In this document: positions 54,059-63,757 of the stretch, in pieces
Layout: the number at the start of each line of letters is the position of its first letter
Position numbering within the stretch: position 1 is the stretch's first letter
Assembly: GCA_016706225.1 (NCBI GenBank)
Contig: JADJKB010000006.1
Span: 108,377-172,376, forward strand
Source of the DNA: Myxococcales bacterium
GTDB lineage: Bacteria; Myxococcota_A; Polyangia; Polyangiales; Polyangiaceae
Reading direction: 5' to 3'
Length of the DNA stretch: 64,000 nucleotides
Notes under the pieces: model-generated
What the model saw: the letters and a program-made list of their open reading frames with translations, nothing else
Databases searched by the model: none
Told to the model about the DNA's origin: nothing
Made by a program: the position numbers and the translations under genes

Positions 54059-54415
54059 TCACCCCTGAGCGATGACCTCCCGCACCCGCGCCACCACCGC
54101 CCGCACGTCCGCCCGCACGTCCTCCGCCCGCACGCGCACCACGCGGTAGCCCCACCGGGCGAAGTCCCGGTCCCTGCGCGCATCAGCCTCCCTTCGCAGT
54201 GAGTGATACCCACCATCGACTTCGAGGACGAGCTTCACGCTCGGCGCGGCGAAGTCCGCCACGTACCGGCCGATGGGCACCTGCCGCCGGAACGCCACCC
54301 CGAGCCTGCCGCCCGAGAGCTCCCGCCACAGGATTTCCTCGGTCTCGGTCATTGCAGAGCGCATTTCGCGAGCCCGTGCGATGATGAGCGGAGAGCTTCG
54401 GGGATGATGGGCCAT
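54059..54415 (-). CDS. Array unit B: DUF559 (Vsr-like) endonuclease
   Basis: 118 residues from an ATG at 54415. Intact and differing from the unit A copy at about a dozen positions (for example Ser for Arg in WREL(S/R)GG, Leu for Val in KLVLEVDG), all outside the Asp and ExD active-site residues. Conservation of the active site while the neighbouring TPR copies decay suggests that the nuclease is under selection. The gap to the lipoprotein stop is 31 bases. Confidence 0.9.
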   Translation of the reverse strand: MAHHPRSSPLIIARAREMRSAMTETEEILWRELSGGRLGVAFRRQVPIGRYVADFAAPSVKLVLEVDGGYHSLRREADARRDRDFARWGYRVVRVRAEDVRADVRAVVARVREVIAQG

Positions 54416-54428
54416 GGTGCTTCCTCCT

Positions 54429-54598
54429 CCCGGCGTGACGGCCGGGCTTTGCGACCCCACGGCGCACGATCTGTGACACGCCGCTTCGCGCTCGCTTCAT
54501 CCGCGGTGCGCGTTGCAGGCTCGGGCTCACTCCGCATGCCACGCGCGGCGTGGCGCAGAGCGTGCGCCACCGGAGCACAGCCCGGCCGTCACGCCGGG
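54429..54598. repeat. 170-bp imperfect palindrome, unit B
   Basis: Perfect 20-bp outer arms, cccggcgtgacggccgggct (54429-54448) and its complement (54579-54598). Inner pairs are 54461-54468 with 54561-54568 and 54477-54484 with 54545-54552. The left and right single-stranded gaps are 12 and 10 bases, then 8 and 8. The central 60 bases are unpaired. Confidence 0.88.
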
Positions 54599-54772
54599 CG
54601 GAACACCCACCCGGCGCAACATCGCGACGCTCGCAGCGAGTCATCGCGCCGCCAGACCTCGAGCAGACCCCTCAGGTCACAGTCCCTCCCTGCCGCGCGG
54701 AGCGGCGGAGCCGCGAGCACGGCTTTGGGAGGGACCGGCGCCGCGCAGCGGCGACGAGGGTGGGCAGCACGA

Positions 54773-55609
54773 GTGGCGGGCAACCTCGGTGACGTGGAGG
54801 TGTTCCAGGGGAAGTTCCGGGATGCGGCGGAGCACCTCGAGTACTCACTGCGCAACTGGCCTGCGGGTCAAGAGGCCTCGCGCAAGCGCACGGCGGCGCG
54901 GTTCGAGGAAGCAAAGCAGAAGATCGGCACGCTGACGTTGAAGGTCAGCGAAGGTGCGGACATCAGCGTCAACGGCAAGCCGGTCGGCAAGTCGCCGCTG
55001 CCGGGACCGGTGTTCATCGACGCGGGGGCGGCGACGATCGAGGCGAAGATCGGGGAGAAGGTCGTCAAGAAGACGGTCGCGCTCGATGTCGGCGACGCGC
55101 GAGAGATCGAGCTCGTGATCGAGGGGGAGGCGGCGGCGGTGGGGCCGGTGGCGGGGCCACCCGGGAATGGTGACGGTTCGGGCGGCGCGAACGCGAACGG
55201 CAACGCGAGTGGTGATCTCAAACCGCCAGGTGGATCGTCCGTCAAGACTGTCGGGATGATCGCGTCCGGCGCGGTTGCGCTGATCGGGCTTGGCGTCGGC
55301 GTCGGCTTCTACATGAAGAAGCAGTCGGCGAAGGATGACGCGGAGGGGTTCGCGGCGGATGCGGTGAAGCAGTTCGGTTCTGGTGGGTGCCCGAAGTCGG
55401 GCAAGACCGGAGTATGTGCCGACCTCGCGGACGCTAATGACAAGGCCGAAAGCAGCGGAACGATCTCAACGATCGGCTTCATCGGCGCAGGTGTGGGCGC
55501 GGCAGGCCTCGTCGCCTTCATGTTGATGCCGAGCAAGAAACAGAGCGCCGTGCTCTATCCGCTCCTCGACGAACACACGGCGGGCCTCGGCGCTTCCGGC
55601 CGTTTCTAG
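54773..55609 (+). CDS. Array unit C: 5'-truncated TPR/PEGA gene, frame intact
   Basis: 278 codons from the junction, where a GTG (54773) could in principle start translation, but without a signal peptide or ribosome-binding site. The frame is open to 55609 with the PEGA-like domain, a short linker (ANANGNASG) and both membrane helices. The loop reads DAVKQFGSGGCPKSGKTG and resembles unit A (type I). A cytoplasm-only start would misplace the domains, so it is either silent or expressed after recombination with unit A. Confidence 0.65.
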   Translation: MAGNLGDVEVFQGKFRDAAEHLEYSLRNWPAGQEASRKRTAARFEEAKQKIGTLTLKVSEGADISVNGKPVGKSPLPGPVFIDAGAATIEAKIGEKVVKKTVALDVGDAREIELVIEGEAAAVGPVAGPPGNGDGSGGANANGNASGDLKPPGGSSVKTVGMIASGAVALIGLGVGVGFYMKKQSAKDDAEGFAADAVKQFGSGGCPKSGKTGVCADLADANDKAESSGTISTIGFIGAGVGAAGLVAFMLMPSKKQSAVLYPLLDEHTAGLGASGRF

Positions 55610-55626
55610 GACCAAAAGGGGAACCA

Positions 55627-57204
55627 ATGAAGAAGCTTGGCCTTGCATTTGTGTTGATGACGATCGCTGGCGGCGCAACGGCCGTCGCGTGCGGCGGCGA
55701 CGACTTCGGGTCTTGTGAGGCCAACAACGACTGCGGCACCGGAGGCAAAGACGGCGGCACCGGCGCGACCGGAGGCACATCCGGCACCGGTGGCACCGGC
55801 GGAACCGGCAACACCGGAGGCACCTCCGGCACCGGCGGCACCGGCAACACCGGCGGAACTGCTGGAAGCGGCGGAGTTGCCGGCGGCGACGGCGGCACTT
55901 GCGACACGACGAAGAGTCCGAGTGAAGCGCCGTGTTTGGTGAGTGACGAGAACGCCATCTTTGTTTCGCCGTCGGGCAGTGCGGGCGGAGCGGGGACCAA
56001 AGCGAGTCCGTTGAAGTCCTTCGCGGACGCCGTCGCGAAAGCGAAGACGGCGGGACACGGTCGGGTGATCGCGTGCAACGGTGACGACGACGAGCTCTCG
56101 CTGACGACCGCGGCGGATGGGATCAAGGTCTACGGTGGCTTCAAGTGTGCCGATTGGTCCTTGGAATCTTCGGCGCGCGCAAACCTGAAACCTTCCACGC
56201 GAGGGATCGTGTTGACGCTCGACACGCTCGCAGCCGGCGCGACCTTCGAGGACGTCGGTTTCTTCGCGATGGCCGGGAGTGATCCGGGCGAGTCGAGCGT
56301 CGCGGCGTTCGTGAAGGAGTCGGGAGCGATCTCGATGAAGCGCGTGCGACTCGAGGCAGGCAAGGGAGCGAAGGGTGCGACGGGGACAAAGACGGATTTC
56401 AACTACCCGGCTCAGACGACGCTAGACGGAAAGAATGCGAGCGGTGACACGGGAGCCGCGTTCAATCAGTGCACGTGTCCGGATGGGACGAAGACAACCG
56501 GGGCAAAGGGTGGCGATGGCGGGGTCGGCGCAACCGGCGGTGGCCTCGGTCAGCCGGACCTCGGCGCTGGTAAAGGTGGAGTGATTGGATCCTGTTCGCC
56601 AGGTGGCACCGGAGGCGATGGCAACCCCGGCGCAGCCGTGACACCCTCTGACGGGGCAAAGACTCTCGGCACTCTCGCCTCGGGCGGCTGGCTTGGCACT
56701 CCCGGCACCGACGGCAAAGCAGGCGGACCCGGGCAAGGCGGCGGCGGCGGCGCAGGCAGCGCCACCAGCGGCGGCGGCGGCGGCGGCGGTTGCGGCGCGT
56801 GCGGCGGCGCACCCGGCAAGGGCGGCGGCGCTGGCGGCTCGAGCATCGCTCTTCTTGCTCTGAACACCGCGGTCTCCCTCGACACTTGCGAGGTGATCGC
56901 TCGAGACGCGGGCGACGGCGGCAGCGGAATTGCCGGACAGACGGGTCAGCAGATCGCAGGTTTCGGTGGCGTGAAAGTCGGTGGCGGCTGCAACGGCGGC
57001 AACGGCGGCAAGGGCGCCGACGGCGGAGCAGGTGGCGGCGGGGCGGGCGGCGTCAGTGCGGGTGTCGTATCGAAGGGCAAGCCTGTCACGCTGACCGCGA
57101 CCAGTCCCCAGCTCGGCAACAAGGGCAACAAGGGTGTCGGTGGCAAACCGGGCACCAACGACGGCATTGATGGAGACGCAAAGGCGACGATGGAAGTGCA
57201 GTAG
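55627..57204 (+). CDS. Array unit C: Gly-rich surface lipoprotein (type I)
   Basis: 525 residues, intact. aaaagggga lies upstream of the ATG at 55627; lipobox TAVAC (Cys about 21). The order is linker, beta-helix-like domain (GTKASPLKSFADAVA; VYGGFKCADW), Gly-rich region with a CGACGG cluster, and an end shared with unit A (GTNDGIDG). Close in length to the unit A protein and distinct from B, D and E over most of its sequence. Confidence 0.82.
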   Translation: MKKLGLAFVLMTIAGGATAVACGGDDFGSCEANNDCGTGGKDGGTGATGGTSGTGGTGGTGNTGGTSGTGGTGNTGGTAGSGGVAGGDGGTCDTTKSPSEAPCLVSDENAIFVSPSGSAGGAGTKASPLKSFADAVAKAKTAGHGRVIACNGDDDELSLTTAADGIKVYGGFKCADWSLESSARANLKPSTRGIVLTLDTLAAGATFEDVGFFAMAGSDPGESSVAAFVKESGAISMKRVRLEAGKGAKGATGTKTDFNYPAQTTLDGKNASGDTGAAFNQCTCPDGTKTTGAKGGDGGVGATGGGLGQPDLGAGKGGVIGSCSPGGTGGDGNPGAAVTPSDGAKTLGTLASGGWLGTPGTDGKAGGPGQGGGGGAGSATSGGGGGGGCGACGGAPGKGGGAGGSSIALLALNTAVSLDTCEVIARDAGDGGSGIAGQTGQQIAGFGGVKVGGGCNGGNGGKGADGGAGGGGAGGVSAGVVSKGKPVTLTATSPQLGNKGNKGVGGKPGTNDGIDGDAKATMEVQ

Positions 57205-57226
57205 ACGCCGGATGCACAGCCTGCGC

Positions 57227-57584
57227 TCAGCGCAAGGCAACCCCCTCCCGCACCCGCGCCACGACCGCGTGCACATCATCCCGCACCTCGTCCGCCCCCA
57301 CGCGCACCACGCGGTACCCCCACCGGGCGAAGTCCCGGTCCCTGCGCGCATCAGCCGCCCCTCGCAGCGAGTGATACCCACCATCGACTTCGACGACGAG
57401 CTTCACGCTCAGCGCGGCGAAGTCCGCGATGTACCGGCCGATGGGCACCTGCCGCCGGAACGCCACCCCGAGCCTGCCGCCCGAGAGCTCCCGCCACAGG
57501 ATTTCCTCGGTCTCGGTCATCGCGAAGCGCATTTTCGCGAGCCCGTGCGATGATGAGCGGAGAGCTTCGGGGATGATGGGCCAT
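57227..57584 (-). pseudogene. Array unit C: DUF559 endonuclease with a +1 frameshift
   Basis: The usual ATG (57584) leads after 17 codons into an extra t (cattttcgcgag instead of catttcgcgag, near 57534), which breaks the frame. An internal ATG at 57532 restores the rest of the protein (101 residues, with TETEEILWREL, ADF and VEVDGG all present), so a shortened active nuclease is possible. The C-terminus differs from the other copies (REGVALR). Confidence 0.75.
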
Positions 57585-57597
57585 GGTGCTTCCTCCT

Positions 57598-57767
57598 CCC
57601 GGCGTGACGGCCGGGCTTTGCGACCCCACGGCGCACGATCTGTGACACGCCGCTTCGCGCTCGCTTCATCCGCGGTGCGCGTTGCAGGCTCGGGTTCACT
57701 CCGCATGCCACGCGCGGCGTGGCGCAGAGCGTGCGCCACCGGAGCACAGCCCGGCCGTCACGCCGGG
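57598..57767. repeat. 170-bp imperfect palindrome, unit C
   Basis: Same element as in unit B, with perfect outer arms 57598-57617 and 57748-57767 and the same inner pairs. The length is exactly 170 bases in every copy although the units around it vary in length by over 100 bases. Confidence 0.87.
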
Positions 57768-57942
57768 CGGAACACCCACCCGGCGCAACATCGCGACGCT
57801 CGCAGCGAGTCATCGCGCCGCCAGACCTCGAGCAGACCCCTCAGGTCACAGTCCCTCCCTGCCGCGCGGAGCGGCGGAGCCGCGAGCACGGCTTTGGGAG
57901 GGACCGGCGCCGCGCAGCGGCGACGAGGGTGGGCAGCACGAG

Positions 57943-58777
57943 TGGCGGGCAACCTCGGTGACGTTGAGGTGTTCCAGGGGAAGTTCCGGGATGCGGCGGA
58001 GCATTTGGAATTTTCGTTGAGGCATTGGCCTGCGGGTCAGGAAGCCTCGCGCAAGCGCACGGCGGCGCGGTTCGAGGAAGCAAAGCAGAAGATCGGCACG
58101 CTGACGTTGAAGGTCAGCGAGGGCGCGGACATCAGCGTCAACGGCAAGCCGGTCGGCAAGTCGCCGCTGCCGGGACCGGTGTTCATCGACGCGGGGCGGC
58201 GACGATCGAGGCGAAGATCGGGGAGAAGGTCGTCAAGAAGACGGTCGCGCTCGATGTCGGCGGCGCGCGAGAGATCGAGCTGAGGATCGCGGGGGGGGCG
58301 GCGGCGGTGGGACCAGCGGCGGGGCCACCCGGGAATGGGGACGGTTCCGGCGGCGCGAACGCGAACGCGAACGCAAACGCTACAGGTGATCTCAAACCGC
58401 CGGGTGGATCCTCGGTGAAGACCGTCGGTCTGATCGCGTCCGGAGCGGTTGCGCTGATCGGCCTCGGTGTCGGGGTGGGCTTCTACATGAAGAAGCAATC
58501 GGCGAAGGATGATGCGGACGCACTCCAGAGCGACAACAAGCTCGGCGATAGTGGCTGCAGCGGGAAGACCAAACCCGCCGCTTGCTCCGACCTGGCGGAC
58601 GCTGTCGATCGCGCGAAGAGCAGCGGCACGATTTCCACGATTGGATTCATCGGCGCCGGTGTTGGCGCTGCAGGCTTCGTGGCATTCATGTTGATGCCCG
58701 GCTCGAACAACAAGACTGCGGTGTATCCGCTGCTGGATCAGCACACGGCAGGCCCCGGCGCCTTCGGCCGCTTCTGA
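57943..58777 (+). pseudogene. Array unit D: 5'-truncated, frameshifted TPR/PEGA gene
   Basis: It begins at the common junction. The first frame is open to about 58195, where one g is missing from a run of five (gacgcggggcgg), and continues in another frame to 58777. The membrane part and loop are type II and match units B and E. An AIRG-rich variant (REIELRIAGGAAA) replaces IVIEGEAAA-type sequence seen elsewhere. There is no signal peptide. Confidence 0.8.
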
Positions 58778-58792
58778 TGATCAGGGGATGAA

Positions 58793-60458
58793 ATGAAGAA
58801 GATGGGCTTTGCTTTCGTGCTTGCTGCTGTCGCCAGCGGCGGTGGTTTGATCGCCTGCGGCGGAGACAACTTCGACTCCTGCGAGGCAACCTCGACCTGT
58901 CCGCAGAAGGACGGCGGCACCGGTGGCAGCGGTGGGACGAGCGGCACCGGTGGCACCGGCGGAACCGGCAACACGGGAGGCACATCCGGCACCGGCGGCA
59001 CCGGCAACACCGGCGGAACTGCTGGAAGCGGCGGCGTTGCCGGCGGCGACGGCGGCACTTGCGACCCGACGAAGTCACCGAGCGCTGAGCCATGTCTGAT
59101 CGCTGACGACTACGGTGTCTTTGTTTCGCCGAAAGGCGACGACACTAGTGGCACCGGCACCAAAGCCAGCCCGTACAAGACACTGGGCAAGGCGCTCGCG
59201 AGCGCGGGGACCACGGGCAAGAGTGTCTACGCTTGTGACGACGGAGGCGGATTCAGCGAGACGGCGACGCTGGCGGTAACGGCCACTCACGACAGCCGCG
59301 GCATGTATGGCGGCTTCGACTGCGGCACGTGGACCTGGTCGGCCACCGCAAAAGCGAAGGTGAACGGAGCGGCGGTCGCGCTAACGATCTCCGGCATCTC
59401 GTCCAACTTCAAAGTCAGAGCTTCGACATCACCGCGGCGAACGCCGCGAACTCCGGCGAGAGCAGCTTCGGCGCGATCGTCGCGACCTCGAATGGCGTCG
59501 TGTTCAAGAACGTGAACCTCACCGCGGGTGATGGGAAGGCTGGAAACGCGGGCAGCGACGGCACGCAAGGGCTGGACGGTGACAACGCAGCGGCGGCGCA
59601 GAATGGCGCGGCGGCGACTTGCACGGGTGCGCCGGGCACCCAGGATGGCGGGAAGTGGCCCGGTGCGAGTGCGTGCGGGTCGAAGGGCGGCAACGGCGGT
59701 TTGGCGAACAAGGGCCTTGCCGGCGAAGACGGAGCCGCTGGCCTGCCCCAAACCAGCGTGACTCCGCCCAACATCAAAAACGGCGGCGCCGCCGGCTCAG
59801 GCACGAACAACGGAACGGCTGGTGTGGCAGGCTCCAACGGAACCTCTGGCACGCTCGCAACCGCCGCTGCCTCGAGCGGGACCTTCACCTCGTCCGGGTT
59901 CACTCCCGCGAACGGCAACGACGGCGCCAATGGTTTCCCTGGCCAAGGCGGCGGAGGCGGTGGTGCAAGCGCGGGCTCGGGCTCATGCATCGGCGCGTCT
60001 GGCGGCGCGGGCGGAATGGCGGGGTGCGGCGGCGGGCAGGGCACCGGCGGCAAGGGCGGCGGCGCGAGCGTTGCGCTTCTCTCGTGGCAGAGCGACGTGA
60101 CCGTGAGCGGTTGCTCGCTCACTTCCAAGAAGGGTGGCGACGGCGGAAAGGGCGGAGCGCCGCGCCGAGGAAGCGGTAAGAGCGGCGGGCAAGGTGGTCC
60201 GGCCGGGGTGGTCTCGGAAGCGCGGGCGATGGCGGTAAGGGCGGCACCGGCGGCCCCGGCGGCTCCGGCTCGGGCGCCACAGGTGGCGGGAGCTATGCGC
60301 TCGTTTGGAACGGAACCAAGCCCAGCATCCCCTCGACGGTGCTCGCCGAAGGCACTGGCGGAGCAAAAGGGCCCGGCGGCGCGGTGCAAGGTTCCAACTT
60401 GAATCCTGCTCCGGAGGGCACGGCCGGACCTGCTGGCAAAGAGTTCGAGCAGAAGTGA
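58793..60458 (+). pseudogene. Array unit D: Gly-rich lipoprotein gene with frameshifts
   Basis: Signal peptide, lipobox (GLIAC), linker and beta-helix-like part are the same as in unit B. A g is missing near 59417 (aaagtcagagc versus aaagtcgagagc), and further single-base losses lie near 60155 and 60208 in g/c runs. When corrected it would encode a protein of about 555 residues with central block type PGTQDGGKWPGASACG. If these are sequence errors the gene is intact. Confidence 0.75.
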
Positions 60459-60489
60459 TGCAGGCGCGTGCGCGTCAGCCTGCACACTC

Positions 60490-60846
60490 TCACCCCTGAG
60501 CGATGACCTCCCGCACCCGCGCCAGCACCGCCCGCACGTCCGCCCGCACCTCGTCCGCCCCCACGCGCACCACGCGGTAGCCCCACCGGGCGAAGTCCCG
60601 GTCCCTGCGCGCATCGGCCGCCCTTCGCAGTGAGTGATACCCACCATCGACTTCGACGACGAGCTTCACGCTCAGCGCGGCGAAGTCCGCCACGTACCGC
60701 CCGATGGGCACCTGCCGCCGGAACGCCACCCCGAGCCTGCCGCCCGAGAGCTCCCGCCACAGGATTTCCTCGGTCTCGGTCATCGCGAAGCGCACTTCGC
60801 GAGCCCGTGCGATGATGAGCGGAGAGCTTCGGGGATGTTGGGCCAT
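60490..60846 (-). CDS. Array unit D: DUF559 (Vsr-like) endonuclease
   Basis: 118 residues from an ATG at 60846, intact. Starts MAQHPR instead of MAHHPR. Active-site Asp (ADF) and ExD (VEVDGG) are kept. The gap to the lipoprotein stop is 31 bases, as in unit B, supporting B and D as recent duplicates. Confidence 0.9.
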   Translation of the reverse strand: MAQHPRSSPLIIARAREVRFAMTETEEILWRELSGGRLGVAFRRQVPIGRYVADFAALSVKLVVEVDGGYHSLRRAADARRDRDFARWGYRVVRVGADEVRADVRAVLARVREVIAQG

Positions 60847-60859
60847 GGTGTTTCCTCCT

Positions 60860-61029
60860 CCCGGCGTGACGGCCGGGCTTTGCGACCCCACGGCGCACGA
60901 TCTGTGACACGCCGCTTCGAGCTCGCTTCATCCGCGGTGCGCGTTGCAAGCTCGGGCTCACTCCGCACGCCGCGCGCGGCGTGGCGCAGAGCGTGCGCCA
61001 CCGGAGCACAGCCCGGCCGTCACGCCGGG
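60860..61029. repeat. 170-bp imperfect palindrome, unit D
   Basis: Outer arms 60860-60879 and 61010-61029, both perfect. Internal changes relative to unit B (cttcgagctcgc for cttcgcgctcgc; ccgcacgccgcg for ccgcatgccacg) fall mostly in the unpaired centre. Confidence 0.87.
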
Positions 61030-61203
61030 CGGAACACCGACCCGGCCCGGCATCGCCAAGCTCGCAGCGAGTCATCGCGCCGCCAGACCTCGAAACGAGG
61101 CGGCAGGTCACAGTCCCTCCCTGCCGCGCGGAGCGGCGGAGCCGCGAGCACGGCTTTGGGAGGGACCGGCGCCGCGCAGCGGCGACGAGGGTGGGCAGCA
61201 CGA

Positions 61204-62038
61204 GTGGCGGGCAACCTCGGTGACGTTGAGGTGTTCCAGGGGAAGTTCCGGGATGCGGCGGAGCACCTCGAGTACTCGCTGCGCAACTGGCCTGCGGGTC
61301 AGGAGGCCTCGCGCAAGCGCACGGCGGCGCGGTTCGAGGAAGCAAAGCAGAAGATCGGCACGCTGACGTTGAAGGTCAGCGAAGGCGCGGACATCAGCGT
61401 CAACGGCAAGCCGGTCGGCAAGTCGCCGCTGCCGGGACCGGTGTTCATCGACGCGGGGGCGGCGACGATCGAGGCGAAGATCGGGGAGAAGGTCGTCAAG
61501 AAGACGGTCGCGCTCGATGTCGGCGACGCGCGAGAGATCGAGCTCGTGATCGAGGGTGAGGCAGCGGCGGTGGGACCAGCGGCGGGGCCACCCGGGAATG
61601 GGGACGGTTCCGGCGGCGCGAACGCGAACGCGAACGCAAACGCTACAGGTGATCTCAAACCGCCGGGTGGATCCTCGGTGAAGACCGTCGGTCTGATCGC
61701 GTCGGAGCGGTTGCGCTGATCGGCCTCGGTGTCGGGGTGGGCTTCTACATGAAGAAGCAATCGGCGAAGGATGATGCGGACGCACTCCAGAGCGACAACA
61801 AGCTCGGCGATAGTGGCTGCAGCGGGAAGACCAAACCCGCCGCTTGCTCCGACCTGGCGGACGCTGTCGATCGCGCGAAGAGCAGCGGCACGATTTCCAC
61901 GATTGGATTCATCGGCGCCGGTGTTGGCGCTGCAGGCTTCGTGGCATTCATGTTGATGCCCGGCTCGAACAACAAGACTGCGGTGTATCCGCTGCTGGAT
62001 CAGCACACGGCAGGCCTCGCGCCTTCGGCCGCTTCTGA
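61204..62038 (+). pseudogene. Array unit E: 5'-truncated, frameshifted TPR/PEGA gene
   Basis: Open from the junction to about 61705, where one c is missing (gcgtcggagcgg versus gcgtccggagcgg). The membrane part continues in another frame. A second loss near 62017 (ctcgcgcc versus ctcggcgcc) removes the normal stop, so that frame runs on into the lipoprotein gene. Sequence otherwise matches the type II copies. Confidence 0.8.
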
Positions 62039-62054
62039 TGATCAAGGGGATGAA

Positions 62055-63721
62055 ATGAAGAAGATGGGCTTTGCTTTCGTGCTTGCTGCTGTCGCCAGCG
62101 GCGGTGGTTTGATCGCCTGCGGCGGAGACAACTTCGACTCCTGCGAGGCAACCTCGACCTGTCCGCAGAAGGACGGCGGCACCGGTGGCAGCGGTGGGAC
62201 GAGCGGCACCGGTGGCACCGGCGGAACCGGCAACACCGGAGGCACATCCGGCACCGGCGGCACTGGCAACACCGGCGGCACTGCTGGAAGCGGTGGAGTT
62301 GCCGGCGGTGACAGCGGCACTTGCGACCCGACGAAGTCGCCTGGCCTGAGCCACGCCCTCATCGCTGACGACTACGGTGTCTTTGTTTCGCCGAAAGGCG
62401 ACGACACTAGCGGCAACGGCACCAAAGCCAGCCCGTACAAGACGCTGGGCAAGGCGCTCGCCAGCGCGGGGACCACGGGCAAGGTGTCTACGCTTTGACG
62501 ACGGAGGCGGATTCAGCGAGACGGCGACGCTGGCGGTAACGGCCACTCACGACAGCCGCGGCATGTATGGCGGCTTCGACTGTGGCACCTGGACCTGGTC
62601 GGCCAGCGCAAAAGCAAAGGTGAACGGAGCGGCGGTCGGCCTGACGATTTCCGGCATCTCGACGAGCTTCACAGTCGAGAGCTTCGACATCATCGCAGCG
62701 AACGCCGCGAACTCTGGCGAGAGCAGCTTCGGCGCCATTGTCGCGAGCTCGAAGGGCGTCGCGTTCAAGAACGTGTCGCTCACCGCTGGCGACGGCAAGG
62801 CTGGAAACGCGGGCAGCGACGGGACGCAAAGGCCGGATGGTGACAACGCGGCGGCAGCGCAGGAATGGCGCGGCGGCGACGTGTACGAGTGCGCCGGGCA
62901 CACAGGACGGAGGGAAATGGTCCGGCGCGAGCACGTGCGGATCGAAGGGCGGCAATGGCGGTTTGGCGAACAAGGCCTTGCCGGCGAAGACGGAGCCGCT
63001 GGCCTGCCCCAAACCAGCGTGACTCCGCCCAACATCAAAAACGGCGGCGCCGCCGGCTCAGGCACGAACAACGGAACGGCTGGTGTGGCAGGCTCCAACG
63101 GAAACTCTGGCACGCTCGCAACCGCCGCTGCCTCGAGCGGGACCTTCACCTCGTCCGGGTTCACTCCGCGAACGGCAACGACGGCGCTAATGGTTTCCCG
63201 GGCCAGGCGGCGGCGGCGGTGGTGAAGCGCGGGCTCGGGGTCGTGCATCGGCGCGTCCGGCGGCGCGGGCGGAATGGCGGGTTGCGGCGGCGGCAAGGGG
63301 CACCGGCGGCAAGGGCGGCGGCGCGAGCGTTGCGCTTCTCTCGTGGCAGAGCGACGTGACCGTGAGCGGTTGCTCGCTCACTTCCAAGAAGGGTGGCGAT
63401 GGCGGCAAGGGCGGGAGCTCCGCGCCGGGCGGATCGGGCAAAGGCGGCGGGCAAGGTGGTCCGGCCGGCGGCGGACTGGGGAAGGGCGGAACAGGCGGCG
63501 ATGGCGGCACGGGCGGCCCCGGCGGCTCCGGCTCCGGCGCCACAGGTGGCGCGAGCCACGCGCTCGTGTGGAACGGAACCAAGCCCAGCATTCCCTCGAC
63601 CGTGCTCGCCGAAGGCACTGGCGGAGCAAAAGGGCCCGGCGGCGCGGTGCAAGGTTCCAACTTGAATCCTGCGCCCGACGGCACACCCGGGCCTGCGGGC
63701 AAAGAGTTCGAGCAGAAGTAG
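62055..63721 (+). pseudogene. Array unit E: Gly-rich lipoprotein gene with several frameshifts
   Basis: aagggga and the ATG at 62055 are conserved, as are the lipobox and linker. Frame breaks occur near 62345 (local rearranged SPGLSHALIADD), 62487, 62870, 63168, 63228 and 63298. The last 120 codons (63356-63720) are open and end NLNPAPDGTPGPAGKEFEQK. This copy also has the most substitutions (for example SFTVESFDII). It is the last unit, and no DUF559 gene follows. Confidence 0.75.
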
Positions 63722-63757
63722 CGCCTGGGCAACCCAACACTGCCAGACCAAACCCGT

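Larger units (their letters stand above)
48337..63721. repeat. Five-unit tandem array, period 3.16-3.28 kb
   Basis: The shared unit begins at gtggcgggcaacctcgg inside the TPR/PEGA gene, at 48337 (A), 51495 (B), 54773 (C), 57943 (D) and 61204 (E). Each unit runs through the rest of that gene, a Gly-rich lipoprotein gene, and in A-D a reverse-strand DUF559 gene and a spacer of about 360 bases. Unit E ends at the lipoprotein stop. Units B, D and E are very alike; A and C form a second type. Unit lengths A to D are 3158, 3278, 3170 and 3261. Confidence 0.95.
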
